A DNA stretch of 64,000 nt from Plutella xylostella (GCF_932276165.1 NC_063995.1:11284001-11348000); one strand, 5' to 3'; positions 43,298-55,035 are shown, counted from the stretch's first letter. Notes: generated from the sequence alone by a model not told the origin. Numbers and translations are program-made.

Positions 43298-43504
43298 ATG
43301 AAGCAATTAGAAAAGTATGCTTTGTCCTTTGTTGTCATAGTTGTGTTGATGTGCAGCGGTTTGTTTGTTCTGAATCTCGTGTGCAGGTGTTTAACTAAAA
43401 TATACATGTCGATACAAGCGATCCGCTCACAAATGGAGCTTCGGAAAGATCTAAAGCCTTCGTCAGGCGCACGCGTGACGCAACTTGAAGACCCAATGTT
43501 ATGA
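43298..43504 (+). CDS. Possible small single-pass membrane protein
   Basis: A 68-codon ORF. Seven polar residues are followed by a strongly hydrophobic segment (residues 8-29, ALSFVVIVVLMCSGLFVLNL...), then a basic/polar tail ending in QLEDPML. Its second half is more GC-rich than the flanks, as coding DNA would be. A splice-donor-like gtaagt follows just after the stop (43508), and acceptor-like tttttgcag occurs at 43863-43871. It could be a whole small gene or the last coding exon of a larger membrane protein. No family recognised. Confidence 0.35.
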   Translation: MKQLEKYALSFVVIVVLMCSGLFVLNLVCRCLTKIYMSIQAIRSQMELRKDLKPSSGARVTQLEDPML

Positions 43505-43873
43505 TGTGTAAGTCGAAGGTATTTACAACCATGTACAAACACGTACATTGTCCACTCATATGGGCCCCGTTGAGGACTGTTATTGCCACAATCTCCATAC
43601 CTGGCAAGCTGGGAATACTTAGGTAATAATTATACAATTATTTCAAAATATGACCTGGATATTATTTTTTCTTGAAGCCGTGAATGATTTACCCTGGTAT
43701 TAAATTACTTAACGATTGATATTAAGACTAACTACTGTGTACCTACTACAAATTTTAGCGTAATTTTTTCAACTCAAATTGTAAAATTTAGTTAATACTT
43801 TAAATATTCAACACAGCTTAATATAAATCTTTCTTCAATTGCGATCTCTTTGTTAAATTATATTTTTGCAGAC

Positions 43874-46060
43874 AGAACCATAAAAACGCGAAATTATTCT
43901 GAAATTCTTTTTCAAAATGTATTTGCGCGCAGATGGATCTAATCTAAAAGATGTCTCGCAATTTAAATATTTACATATTCTACAGATTTTGATTGGAATA
44001 GCGAATCTAGATTCTAGTAGGGTGGTTTTAAAGCGCTTAATTCAAGGAACGATGTTAAGCGATAACAACGTAGCTCGATTGGTTAAATCAGATATTCCTT
44101 TGATAGTCGGATTTCAATTTGTAGGTATTGGCAGTTATTTTGGTTGCACAGCAACAATGATAGTGCTGTCATGTGCAAAGAGCCCGAGATTTGTCTGTGG
44201 AGTGGAGGCAGTCTGAACTACACATTAGCACAGTATGCAAGAGCCTATAGAGGCCTATAGTATGATCATAAAAATTAACTCCCGTATTCACAGGACCTAA
44301 AACACTACAAAACTTTGCATGTATTCTCGTATGATATGGTTCGTGTAATGAATGAATAAACCTTTCTGAAAAAACACTGTATGTGATTTTAATTTAGTTC
44401 TAAAATATGTAGAGCAAACTTATTACGAAACATAAACTTAACTTATTAAGGGGGGCTAAAATGTAAAGTACATAACATAAGCAACAAGCTTACTTTAAAT
44501 CACTTAAACTGTATCCCGTTCTATTCCAGAGGCAGTCAACTACGGCAGCACCCGTCACGATGCATCAGCAAGCCAGCGCGTGTCCCCACTATCACGGATC
44601 TAGGCGATAGAGCCATGGCCGGTCGCCAAACAGCTGATAGACGTCTGGATAAACTGAGAAGTCGCAAGTCTGAACATTTATTATCGCACTCTGAAGATTT
44701 GTTAGCTGTCCCAGAGACTTGTGTTTGGAGAACATTGTTTTAATCTTTTGCTGAATTGTGTTTTGGAGATTTGTAAGTGGAGTTTTTGGAAGCGATGCTG
44801 TAAATGATTTAAAGTTTAGCTGCTTTGATGTGTACTAGACGTGTATTGTCCGCTGCCTGTTACGATGCGATAAAAAACTATACATTACATGAAATATTTT
44901 TGTTTACATGTATACCTATGAATATATTTGTATCCGCTTCTCAATTTTGCAATCTCAGTATTCATCACAAATCATAAATTTTCAGTAAAATTATTATGCA
45001 GTTGCTTATATGTGATAAGAACGAATCATCTCCAATATTGTTCAAAGAAACTCTAACGAACTGTGTACAATAAATATTTAATACACATATAAATTATACA
45101 TACTTACCGCTATTATAAATCTCAAAGTCTATTGTTTTTGACTCAAAAAACGACAGATCTAAATAAAATAGCACGCGTTGAGGATCACTGGGCCGTCTGT
45201 TCCAAGTGGGAGAATTCTCTTGAGCCATGGGTTTCAAAGTCTTTTGTGTTCGTCGTGAGAAATGTTTTTAATCTCTGAAGTGAGAGGTTTTAAAGGATGA
45301 TAGACGGGGAAATGGAATGCAACCGTACTCGAGTTGAGATTTCGTTTGATTAATGTATTGTTTTATTTCTATTTATAATCTGGCGTTTTGATTTACTTTA
45401 TGTTGTTTAATTTGGATGTAGTAAATTAGGTTTTAAGCTACGAAATAAATCCTTAAATGATATTTAATGTGGCTTTTATTTGAATGGAAAAATGATTGTA
45501 AGGCATTGAAGTTCATTTTGGCGTCGACATTTATCTCTTTTGCTGACTGTACAACCAACAGTTTCACGAATGATAATTAACATCCGGTCACTGTATTCCA
45601 GACTGTACAGAAACAAATGACTATGACGACGTCAACCCCAGCGGGGTAATGAGTTGAAATGTTGAAACCCACATTCGTACATCGCATCAATCAAAACGAC
45701 CACAGACAGTGAAACTTCCACAATAATGTATGAAACTCGGTTCATCACTCATTAGTTCATTACGCAGGATCATTAACAGGTTTAAGGTATTCGCAATGCT
45801 CTGTAGTCATGCCCGATATATCGTTTTGTATCATGATATGCCATTGTATCATTTCCCCGTATCAGATATCTGTACACTGTATTTCATGGTCGGTAGTTTT
45901 ACACGTATTATACCGTGGTTATTAATTAAACGTCTCATCAAACTAAAAATAAATGCATATCAATTAAATTTATATCTTTCTATAATAATTAACAACTAGC
46001 TGTCCCTTCGCACTCCCATCCCTGTTTAGTTAAAAAACCATGTGTAGGTATGGGGAAATT
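43874..46060. repeat. Tandem duplication, unit 1 (2187 bp)
   Basis: Starts agaaccataaaaacgcgaaa and ends catgtgtaggtatggggaaa(tt), where unit 2 begins directly. The unit holds the 99-codon ORF (43917-44216), AATAAA at about 44352 and an acceptor-like ctattccag at 44521-44529. It also has an 89-codon ORF (45730-45999) kept in both units. No transposon hallmarks were seen at its ends. Confidence 0.9.
43917..44216 (+). CDS. 99-codon ORF, duplicated, likely membrane-associated
   Basis: MYLRADGSNLKDVSQFKYLH opens the ORF. A moderately hydrophobic stretch (about 18-32, QFKYLHILQILIGIA) is followed by a polar loop and a longer hydrophobic stretch (about 61-86, IPLIVGFQFVGIGSYFGCTA...). This gives two potential membrane helices. 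The frame is preserved in the second copy with only one residue changed near the end (Ala to Ser at 98). An acceptor-like ttttgcag lies at 43863-43871 and AATAAA about 135 nt past the stop, so it could be a terminal exon. The layout faintly resembles one half of a four-helix membrane protein. Identity unknown. Confidence 0.4.
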   Translation: MYLRADGSNLKDVSQFKYLHILQILIGIANLDSSRVVLKRLIQGTMLSDNNVARLVKSDIPLIVGFQFVGIGSYFGCTATMIVLSCAKSPRFVCGVEAV

Positions 46061-48254
46061 AGAACCATAAAAACGCGAAATTATTCTGAAATTCTTTTTC
46101 AAAATGTATTTGCGCGCAGATGGATCTAATCTAAAAGATGTCTCGCAATTTAAATATTTACATATTCTACAGATTTTGATTGGAATAGCGAATCTAGATT
46201 CTAGTAGGGTGGTTTTAAAGCGCTTAATTCAAGGAACGATGTTAAGCGATAACAACGTAGCTCGATTGGTTAAATCAGATATTCCTTTGATAGTCGGATT
46301 TCAATTTGTAGGTATTGGCAGTTATTTTGGTTGCACAGCAACAATGATAGTGCTGTCATGTGCAAAGAGCCCGAGATTTGTCTGTGGAGTGGAGTCAGTC
46401 TGAACTACACATTAGCACAGTATGCAAGAGCCTATAGAGGCCTATAGTATGATCATAAAAATTAACTCCCGTATTCACAGGACCTAAAACACTACAAAAC
46501 TCTGCATGTATTCTCGTATGATATCGTTCGTGTAATGAATGAATAAACCTTTCTGAAAAAACACTGTATGTGTTTTTAATTTAGTTCTAAAATATGTAGA
46601 GCAAACTTATTACGAAACATAAATAAATTTATTCCCTTCACAATGTCTTATTAAGGGGGGCTAAAATGTAAAGTACATAACATAAGCAACAAGCTTACTT
46701 TAAATCACTTAAACTGTATCCCGTTCTATTCCAGAGGCAGTCAACTACGGCAGCACCCGTCACGATGCATCAGCAAGCCAGCGCGTGTCCCCGCTATCAC
46801 GGATCTAGGCGATAGAGCCATGGCCGGTCGCCAAACAGCCTGATAGACGTCTAGATAAACTGAGAAGTCCCAAGTCTGAACATTTATTATCGCACTCTGA
46901 AGATTTGTTAGCTGTCCCAGAGACTTGTGTTTGGAGAACATTGTTTTAATCTTTTGCTGAATTGTGTTTTGGAGATTTGTAAGTGGAGTTTTTGGAAGCG
47001 ATGCTGTAAATGATTTTAAAGTTTAGCTGCTTTGATGTGTACAAGACGTGTATTGTCCGCTGCCTGTTACGATGCGATAAAAACTATACATTACATGAAA
47101 TATTTTTGTTTACATTTATACCTATGAATATATTTGTTTCCGCTTCTCGATTTTGCAATCTCAGTATTTCAGTAAAATTATTATGCAGTTGCACATATGT
47201 GGTCAGATATCAGAACGAATCATCTCCAATGTTGTTCAAAGAAACTCTAACGAACTGTGTACAATAAATATTTAATACACATATAAATTATACATACTTA
47301 CCGCTATTATAAATCTCAAAGTCTATTGTTTTTGACTCAAAAAACGACAGATCTAAATAAAATAGCACGCGTTGAGGATCACTGGGCCGTCTGTTCCAAG
47401 TGGGAGAATTCTCTTGAGCCATGGGTTTCAAAGTCTTTTGTGTTCGTCGTGAGAAATGTTTTTAATCTCTGAAGTGAGAGGTTTTAAAGGATGATAGACG
47501 GGGAAATGGAATGCAACCGTACTCGAGTTGAGATTTCGTTTGATTAATGTATTGTTTTATTTCTATTTATAATCTGGCGTTTTGATTTACTTTATGTTGT
47601 TTAATTTGGATGTAGTAAATTAGGTTTTAAGCTACGAAATAAATCCTTAAATGATATTTAATGTGGCTTTTATTTGAATGGAGAATTGTTTGTAAGGTAT
47701 TGAAGTTCATTTTGGCGTCGACATTTATCTCTTTTGCTGACTGTACAACCAACAGATTCACGAATGATAATTAACACCCGGTCACTGTATTCCAGACTGT
47801 ACAGAAACAAATGACTATGACGACGTCAACCCCAGCGGGGTAATGAGTTGAAATGTTGAAACCCACATTCGTACATCGCATCAATCAAAACGACCACAGA
47901 CAGTGAAACTTCCACAATAATGTATGAAACTCGGTTCATCACTCATTAGTTCATTACGCAGGATCATTAACAGGTTTAAGGTATTCGCAATGCTCTGTAG
48001 TCATGCCCGATATATCGTTTTGTATCATGATATGCCATTGTATCATTTCCCCGTATCAGATATCTGTACCCTGTATTTCATGGTCGGTAGTTTTACACGT
48101 ATTATACCGTGGTTATTAATTAAACGTCTTATCAAATTGAAAATAAATGCATATCAATTAAATTTATTTCTTTCTATAATAATTAACAACTAGCTGTCCC
48201 TTCGCACTCCCATCCCTGTTTAGTTAAAAAACCATGTGTAGGTATGGGGAAATT
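46061..48254. repeat. Tandem duplication, unit 2 (2194 bp)
   Basis: A direct head-to-tail copy of unit 1 with scattered substitutions and a few short indels. One is the longer sequence around 46620-46646 (aataaatttattcccttcac); another is a short deletion near 47160-47175 relative to unit 1. The junction with unit 1 is abrupt (ggggaaatt|agaaccataa). Confidence 0.9.
46104..46403 (+). CDS. Second copy of the duplicated 99-codon ORF
   Basis: Same length and sequence as 43917-44216 except the penultimate residue. The sequence upstream differs: the tttttgcag acceptor of unit 1 is replaced by the end of unit 1 (atggggaaatt). If the first ORF is a spliced exon, this copy has lost its immediate splice signal. 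The AATAAA downstream is retained (about 46539). Confidence 0.35.
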   Translation: MYLRADGSNLKDVSQFKYLHILQILIGIANLDSSRVVLKRLIQGTMLSDNNVARLVKSDIPLIVGFQFVGIGSYFGCTATMIVLSCAKSPRFVCGVESV

Positions 48255-49425
48255 AAAAAAATACTGGAATGTGTGATATTTATACAATATACATACATGT
48301 GTGTGATTAAATTTTCAAAAAGAATATCAAATTCCATTGCTTGACGAGTGTGTTTCAAAGAAATTTAACCAATTATGTACTTCTTGGTCAAATTTCGCTA
48401 TATAACGAGTTGCAAAAGTCGTGAATTTGTGAGTCTTTGCCCTTCATCATGTAAAGATTATTGAAAATAATTTTGATATATATGTATTATATTCCTCCTA
48501 TTTATTTTTTCTGCATCTTTCTCTTGACAAAGTGACACCGCTCTGTTTGCCTTTCGGATAATCAGGGGGGACCTACACATCTTAGAGCGGTTTCACACTA
48601 CCACCCAGTACGGCCAATGAGATCCCGATACAAATCACGAGGAAAATAAAAAAAATACCTGAGATAATAAACGTTTAGTAATACATAAGGGGCTAAATTC
48701 GTATTTTTTTGCATACTTTTCTTGAACATGATTGATTTAATTGTAAGTTTGGAAATTACTGTGTGGTACCTATTATGTACAAATTAGTAAGTTAACTGGC
48801 ACCCATGTAAAATATAAATAATATGAGTGTGAGTATTTTAACCTAAAAGCCTTTTGAATTGAAAATCGTGGGAAAAAATCATGCTGATGTAAGTATTTTC
48901 CAAAAAGTGGTTGAACATATCAATACCAGATAAGATCTTTGAAAATGCTTTAAAACTGTAACCCTTTGTTTTATTTAGAAGCAACAGTTTTTTTCTGGTT
49001 GTCGTCGTATCGGACGCAGTGCAACACCGCCCCCACAAGCGACCGACAGGCGACCAGACTGAATTTATCCCGAGGGAGTGCAAAAGGTTAAAAGTTAGGA
49101 AATTGCGTCCACAGCCAGTTGCAGTTGGATAAATTTATTTCAATAAATCTGCTCACTTTTCTAAGAAACTGAAAAGTTAGATGGCGGTGCGGCTATTAGA
49201 GTAGGGGATAAGGTTGATTATACAAAATGTATCTCTGGAGGCGAGGGTAAATGTAATGTTATTTTTATTAATTTTGTGTTACATCTATTTTGTTTTTCTG
49301 TATGAAACCAACTGGCTTTTTCATCAAATAAAATGATATATTATTGCATACAAATCAAGGACTAATAATACAAAGTCCTTGATACAAATATAAACAAAAA
49401 AATTACAAATCCATAAACACCTTAG
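48255..49425. other. No recognisable gene
   Basis: AT-rich. 48585-48650 (gagcggtttcacactaccac...) may be the start of another repeat. An 81-codon minus ORF at 48838-49083 has no domain. Confidence 0.35.
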
Positions 49426-49562
49426 CTCCTATTTCTCCATAGTCGGTTAGATCGTAACCAGGGAAAGGTTGATCAATTATACGTCATCTCCATATAAAAT
49501 TCTTGACAGATGTGTCAAAAGTCAAGAAATAATCCCTGGTTATGCTTTCTAACCCACTAATT
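49426..49562. mobile_element. MITE, catagtcggttagatcgtaa family
   Basis: cctatttctccatagtcggt, gtaaccagggaaaggttgat, caattatacgtcatctccat, aattcttgacagatgtgtca, in the same order as 60728-60847 and partly as 12433-12585. Confidence 0.6.
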
Positions 49563-50594
49563 TAAACACACACAGCAACATAACATGTAGTTTTTTCTCG
49601 AAATCCAAGTTGTTGCTAAAGTCAATAAATGATGCTGAATATTATGACGGGTACGTTGATACGTCTGCTAGGTGATAATATTTTCAGCAGACACTTATGA
49701 TATCAATATCCCTTCAACTTTAAAAGCAAACAAACACTGCAATAACAAAAAAAAAACTAAACACATTTATAAAATAAAAATAAAGCAATACTGCCTTTAC
49801 TCTATCGGTTTTAAGAGGGTCTTACTCAAATCGTTTATTTTCTACTTTTAAGACAGGTATATATTTTTTTAAGTAGCCATATTATTGCCCCACTGCTCAT
49901 GGCAATAATGAGCTAAAGCACCCTGGCCTACTCCTCTACTTGCACCTCCTACAACTTTGCTGTGCCATTATCATTACATATTTTGAACACCAGACAAACT
50001 AGTTATGAATGCAACGAATTACTATTAGATTTTATCGAATAGTTAGAACTTAGTAGACACCTGTCAATGGCTCGGCCGCTCAGTCGTTATAGGTCACGTT
50101 TTGCCTGATGTTAGTGTGTGACTCTGTTCTTAACTATAATAATAAATCGAATAGTTTTAAATGTTGATTTGAGAGCGACCTGCAGCGGCGGATGCAGTCC
50201 CACAATTTTAAGATTTCATTCCGCACTGTATGAAAGGAACATCGGTAGCATTTTAAAAGTTTAAAAGGTTCTTTCATGAGCCGCGGATGTCTGAAACTCT
50301 TAGCAGAAATGTACGGAAATGGGAGATATAACGTGGGCTATTGTTTTCCTCTTTCAAACATGCCAGCAACAACATCTGGTGTTGAAACGTTTTCGTTTGA
50401 GTACGTTTTAGAATGAACATATTAAGATTGTGTTAAAGCTACGACGCATAGTGATAATCTTACACTAAGAAATTTTTTGTGATCTTCTTATGGCGTATGG
50501 CTTGGTATTTTTAGCATACATTCATACCTATTTCATGCCTACGACTGCAATCACCGTAGGCCGGACTTTCCATTCCCCATGATAGGTCGCGAGG
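49563..50594. other. No recognisable content
   Basis: AT-rich; nothing supported. Confidence 0.4.
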
Positions 50595-50725
50595 TAGGTG
50601 TGTAGTTTACAGGTTTTCTTACGATGTTTTCCTTCATCAAAAGATCATTTATTAGCATCATTATCAGGTTTCGTTATTGAAATTAAAGTCCGTAATAGTA
50701 AATAATTCCTTGGTACGTACGCTTA
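50595..50725 (-). repeat. Diverged SINE fragment
   Basis: On the minus strand 'gatgaaggaaaacatcgtaag' followed by 'aaacctgtaaac' recalls the middle of SINE families A and C. Short and weak. Confidence 0.35.
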
Positions 50726-51607
50726 TGTTATAAAAAATCATGTATGATCTATTCACGATCTACTCGTATCCGTCATTCCATCCACCACGTTAGGTATTAA
50801 AAAGACTCACCCACTCTTTAACATAATATTTAAACAAATCACAGGCTAAACCATATTATTATACCACATTAGTATACTTACAAGTAAAAACTACGTTGCT
50901 AAGAAAAAAAGGTTTCTTCGCAAGGCACTCGCTACGTACAGTAGAAGCCATCTTCAATCCAACCATTGTTGTTCAAATGTAATCTTTATCTCGTACGCAT
51001 ACAGTGCATAGTCCAACGGGTACATTGAATCCTCGACTGTACAGGCAAAAGATAACATTCCACGAGAAGCAATCATTAGCCGAGCAAAAAGTGCGCAGTG
51101 AGAGCCCGCCCCGGCAGCGCCGAGTAGGGGGACCATGATGTTTACTGCTTTTGGGATTATAGTTTTTAATTATTATATTAAATGAGAAATTTATAACACA
51201 ATACGCCACTGTAAGAGTGGTAAGATGGACAAGAAGAAGAACATTAGTGCAGCCACTTTATGACGTTAGATAGAGCCGTTGTAACAGAGAGCTTAACATC
51301 AGAATTTAAACCTCACTATTTGGGGAGAGTTTACATAATTATGTTTGATCTACTTTACAGTAAAAAACGCAATTAGTACTATGTAACGTTCTATTAAAAA
51401 AAAGATAGCTTTAAACTATGAACTTTCATAAAATGATTTATCAAAAAATATGTGTATTATTATTTGTAATATTTGTACAATAAAGAGTTAAATAAATAAA
51501 AATAACACATGAAACATACAACTCCCCTGAATTACACACATATTTTAAAGTATCCTTAAAAAGCCATAATTCATATTCACCGTACACTCAACGGGTGAAG
51601 TGTGGAC
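50726..51607. other. No confirmed gene
   Basis: Minus-strand ORFs at 50954-51136 and 50973-51209 overlap in different frames, with an acceptor-like ttttgcctgtacag between them. The GC-rich patch at 51085-51130 is notable, but no protein family is evident. Confidence 0.3.
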
Positions 51608-51630
51608 GTCGTTAGTGACGCACTAACGAC
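51608..51630. promoter_or_regulatory. Perfect palindrome in a CpG-rich patch
   Basis: gtcgttagtg-acg-cactaacgac is a perfect 10-bp inverted repeat, followed by ggtgttgacgtgacgcgcgg (CRE-like tgacgtga). It could be a dimeric factor site or a chance palindrome. No adjacent gene is established. Confidence 0.3.
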
Positions 51631-53029
51631 CGGCGACGGTGTTGACGTGACGCGCGGCGATCCTGACTTGTGTTTACTTCCTTATTACTATTTATGTTTA
51701 CCCACCTTGAACCTTGTGCAAAGGTCAACCACTTCTTCGTATAGAATTTGTGACAAACACAAGTATTAGAATTTGGTTTATCACCACGGTGCAAGGATTG
51801 GCGATAGTCGCTGATTGGCCAGGATGCACTGAACGTAGGAGCAGTTCATCCTTCACTCGAGGAGGCTACTCCCATGAACCCCTATTCAATGAACCAGGTA
51901 CATAGCATTCATTTTTGCCATTTTATGATTGCGTAGAGATAGTTAGAGCTTTTTTTCGTAGCGCGGTTTGCACAGTTTGGCCTGTGTGACTTATGTCAAA
52001 CCACATTACAAACTCACCTTTAGATTTCCACTATGTACCTACCTACTCACACAAATGATTAAAAAAGGTCGTATACTAGATACTGAACCCTAAAAACTAA
52101 CAATCTCGCTTGACTTTAGTCCAAACTAGAACAATATTACGTAAACAAGATAACAAGGCATGACCGTCAGATCTTGGAGGTAAGAGCTCGTTATAATAAC
52201 AGTACCTAGTTGAGCCCAGACACAGGTACATTGTTATGAAAAACTACCAGTCTCAAAGGCTTCGTAGAGTCAATTTTTCAAGCAATTAACTACATTCGAA
52301 GATCAAATTTTTTTATGTATAGAAGATTTTGTTAAATTATACATAATATTTATTTTCTTGATGTGTCATCATCAAAATACAATTTATAAAAGTCGTTTAA
52401 TATTAAAAAAACATAATTTTAACATCATTTAAACTACCTTCTCAAAGATTGTGCCCCGACTTATATAGAAATATAATTATATATTTTCTCTTTTCGTTTC
52501 ATTTTCACAATCACTGCTTTTTCTCTTTTACGGGGTGCCTAAAAATACACTAGCTCGCCCACATTGTAACAAAGCTAAACAATTCCTGTAAATAGTCGTA
52601 CAAAAGAAGCATTTGAATAAAAACTTTTTCACAGTCTCATTTCTGTTTACGATCGGTACTGTTACGATTTTATTTGGGCAAGGAATAGTGTCGTAAAAAC
52701 TTTGGTTGGTCAATGTTTGGCTTTTGGTTAAGTTGTACCTTGTACTACTTTTGTCGTACAGAAAAATATTGCATAAGGCAAAAAATGCTGGCTAATGATT
52801 AGTTCTAAACTTATACGTTGGATACCTATCCAAAATAAACTTTTATTAAGTATAATATTAAAATTTATTGTGCAACATTTACTGTAACTGGCGAAGGTAT
52901 CAGGATCTATTCCTTCTTGGTTGAAGTGAAATCACCTATATTTTATCATAGCAGGTTGCTTTATAATCATTTAAAATCATAATTAATATTCTAAAACTTT
53001 GCACTAAAGCTTAGCACAAACTGCTTCGA
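51631..53029. other. No recognisable gene
   Basis: Small ORFs at 51714-51905 (+) and 52528-52713 (-) have no domain features. Confidence 0.35.
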
Positions 53030-53135
53030 CGTGCCGTAGCAAAAGGCTACGAAACTGCTACGATGCTACGCTATGTCGTAGCACAATGCTACGAGGCCGC
53101 TACGGCGCTACAGAACATTGCTACGAAGCGTAGCA
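53030..53135. repeat. GCTACG/CGTAGC hexamer cluster
   Basis: In about 105 bases the hexamer gctacg or its complement cgtagc occurs roughly a dozen times (ggctacgaaactgctacgat, gctacgctatgtcgtagcac, gctacgaggccgctacggcg, ctacgaagcgtagcagg). Alternating orientation lets the region form several small hairpins. Confidence 0.7.
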
Positions 53136-54139
53136 GGACGGAATGTAAGGCTTTGCACCTTGTATTTTACCGCACGGTAATTGTTGTGGTGCGCGTGTAG
53201 CAGGCAGCTTTACTGACCTATAGTTTCAGGATTTCTGTTTGCAAACGGAAACGGAGGTAATTTCCACGAATAGTGCCCTGTGTTTAGGAATACGGCAAAT
53301 GTGTTGACCTAAAGGATTTTGAGCGGAGCGGAGCGTCTCCCCACATAGCTCCAATAATAATAAAAGGGGCGTATACCTTGTCCATATTCGATTAATCGTT
53401 TTTATACCTCGTATTACATACCCGTTGTCATGAGGTTGTCGACCCTTGTCTGATGCGTCGACGTCGTCTATTCATTCTCGTGTGTAGGTACATGTTCATT
53501 GTACAGCAACTTTTAAGTCATTTTTAGCAGGCGTTAAAAAGGAATTTAATTTCCTAGCTCACATATTTGGTTTTATCTTACTTATCTATAATTTCAGTCT
53601 GTATTGTGAATCGTTAACCGAGGTCCAAAAATAATTATACTTACATATTATATAAAAAAAGAATAAGAGATTTTAGTTTCTACAAACGAAAATAAAGTTT
53701 TTTTTTGTAAACTTTTATCGGTGTGTTGCGTTTGCCCATGTAAACATGTTCATTCATACCCATGAGATAAAACTGTCCGAAGACCCAAAACTTTTTGTGT
53801 ATACAGCGATTGATAAAACAGGACAAAGTATCATTATTCTAAAGTATATTTTTTCTGTAGGATGTTCCTAATTAATAAAAAATGCGACAGTCTGAATAAA
53901 TACCTACCAGGTAAGCTGCCTCTCAGACAAGTGAAACGGGTACTGGTGTTCGAGCACCGCGTCATCATAATCATTCATAATAATCATTCATTCAACTATT
54001 TACTTCATTCAATTTGTATCGCATTGTAACATTCATTCATTTTGTATAACTTCACTCAAAACCATTCAAAATTCGCTCTCTTACCTTTTGGATCTCATAC
54101 AGAACACATCTACTTATCCGAAATATTGTAACGCGGCTC
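53136..54139. other. No recognisable gene
   Basis: Contains 'cattcattcattc' repetition at 53970-54040. No ORF supported. Confidence 0.4.
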
Positions 54140-54612
54140 TTACTGTGAACCAGAATATACCATCATAAAAATACAGTCCACTCTCTCATTACTGGAACCC
54201 CAGGACTCCCTCGATAGGACACTAGGAATACTAGGATACCACATCAGCAGGGCACTGGGTCCCGAACATGGTCCTTCTTCACAACCAGTAACCGCCGTGT
54301 CATCAACTTCCACGTGCCACGTGAGAGACTTCGTCAAGGACACCTCCAGGACACCTGCAAGTACCATCTTGCCGAGGACACCTCCAGGATACCTGCGAAG
54401 ACTTCGCGTGCAGCATTCTACGTGATATTTCGACGAATTTCGGCCGAGAACTTTGGGCTGCAAGATCAACCTCGTGGCGAAACAACCCAGAGGACATCTC
54501 CAAGGTCATCTCCATCCATCTAGGCAGCCTAGGTCACCTACGAAGTCATCACACTGCGGCATACATCTACAAAGTCGCCGCGTGAACTCTGGACCCCGGC
54601 CGGCCGGGGTAA
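54140..54612. other. GC-rich segment with internal direct repeats
   Basis: GC content is clearly above the surroundings. ggacacctccaggacacctg (about 54338) recurs as ggacacctccaggatacctg (about 54378), and related 'aggacatctccaaggtcatc' follows at 54490. It ends at ccggccggccggggtaaatt. It resembles the edge of an LTR or the 3' UTR of a retroelement, but no terminal pair was found. Overlapping ORFs in both strands are not accepted. Confidence 0.4.
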
Positions 54613-54755
54613 ATTTTTTACTTATTCGGGCTTTAAATTATATTAGGGGTTGCTACATAGATTCCTTATCGGCTTTGATAAACTCATTTAATGCGTGTTC
54701 CACCAATCACAGCTCCGCATTGATGGTGTATCGCGATATACGAGTAGATCGAAGG
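54613..54755. other. No recognisable content
   Basis: Short spacer between the GC-rich segment and the SINE. Confidence 0.4.
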
Positions 54756-54988
54756 CACCGTAGCTTTGGCGGTAGGGAAGCTGCTTCCGAAGTTTGGGGC
54801 CGCGGGTTCGAATCCCGCCCAGGGCAAACATTCGTGTGATGAGCACTTGTGTTTGCCTTGTGTCTGGTTGTCATTTATTTATGTATCTGTGTAGATATAT
54901 CAGCTGTCCGACACCCATAACACAGGTTCTGTCTAGCTTGGGGTCGGATGACCGTGTGTGAGATGTCCCCACATATTCATTTATTTAT
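54756..54988 (+). mobile_element. tRNA-headed SINE, family B with alternative head
   Basis: ggcaccgtagctttggcggt ... ccgcgggttcgaatcccgcc, then tgagcacttgtgtttgcctt, then the tail agctgtccgacacccataac ... gtgtgagatgtccccacata. Confidence 0.8.
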
Positions 54989-54992
54989 AGTG

Positions 54993-55035
54993 GCGTTTCT
55001 ACGTCGATAACGAACTCGTGTAGCAGCAGCTGGCC
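54993..55035. repeat. Partial MITE arm
   Basis: tacgtcgataacgaactcgt and gtagcagcagctgg resemble the right arm of the MITE at 43014-43153. Confidence 0.45.

Noticed and set aside
45730..45999. 89-codon ORF conserved in both tandem units
   Set aside because: It is kept because the whole unit is nearly identical. No signal, domain or start context favours it, so it is mentioned under the repeat only.
54453..54839. 128-codon ORF through the GC-rich segment
   Set aside because: It runs from the GC-rich segment straight into a SINE head, so it cannot be one gene. The other ORFs here overlap in several frames.
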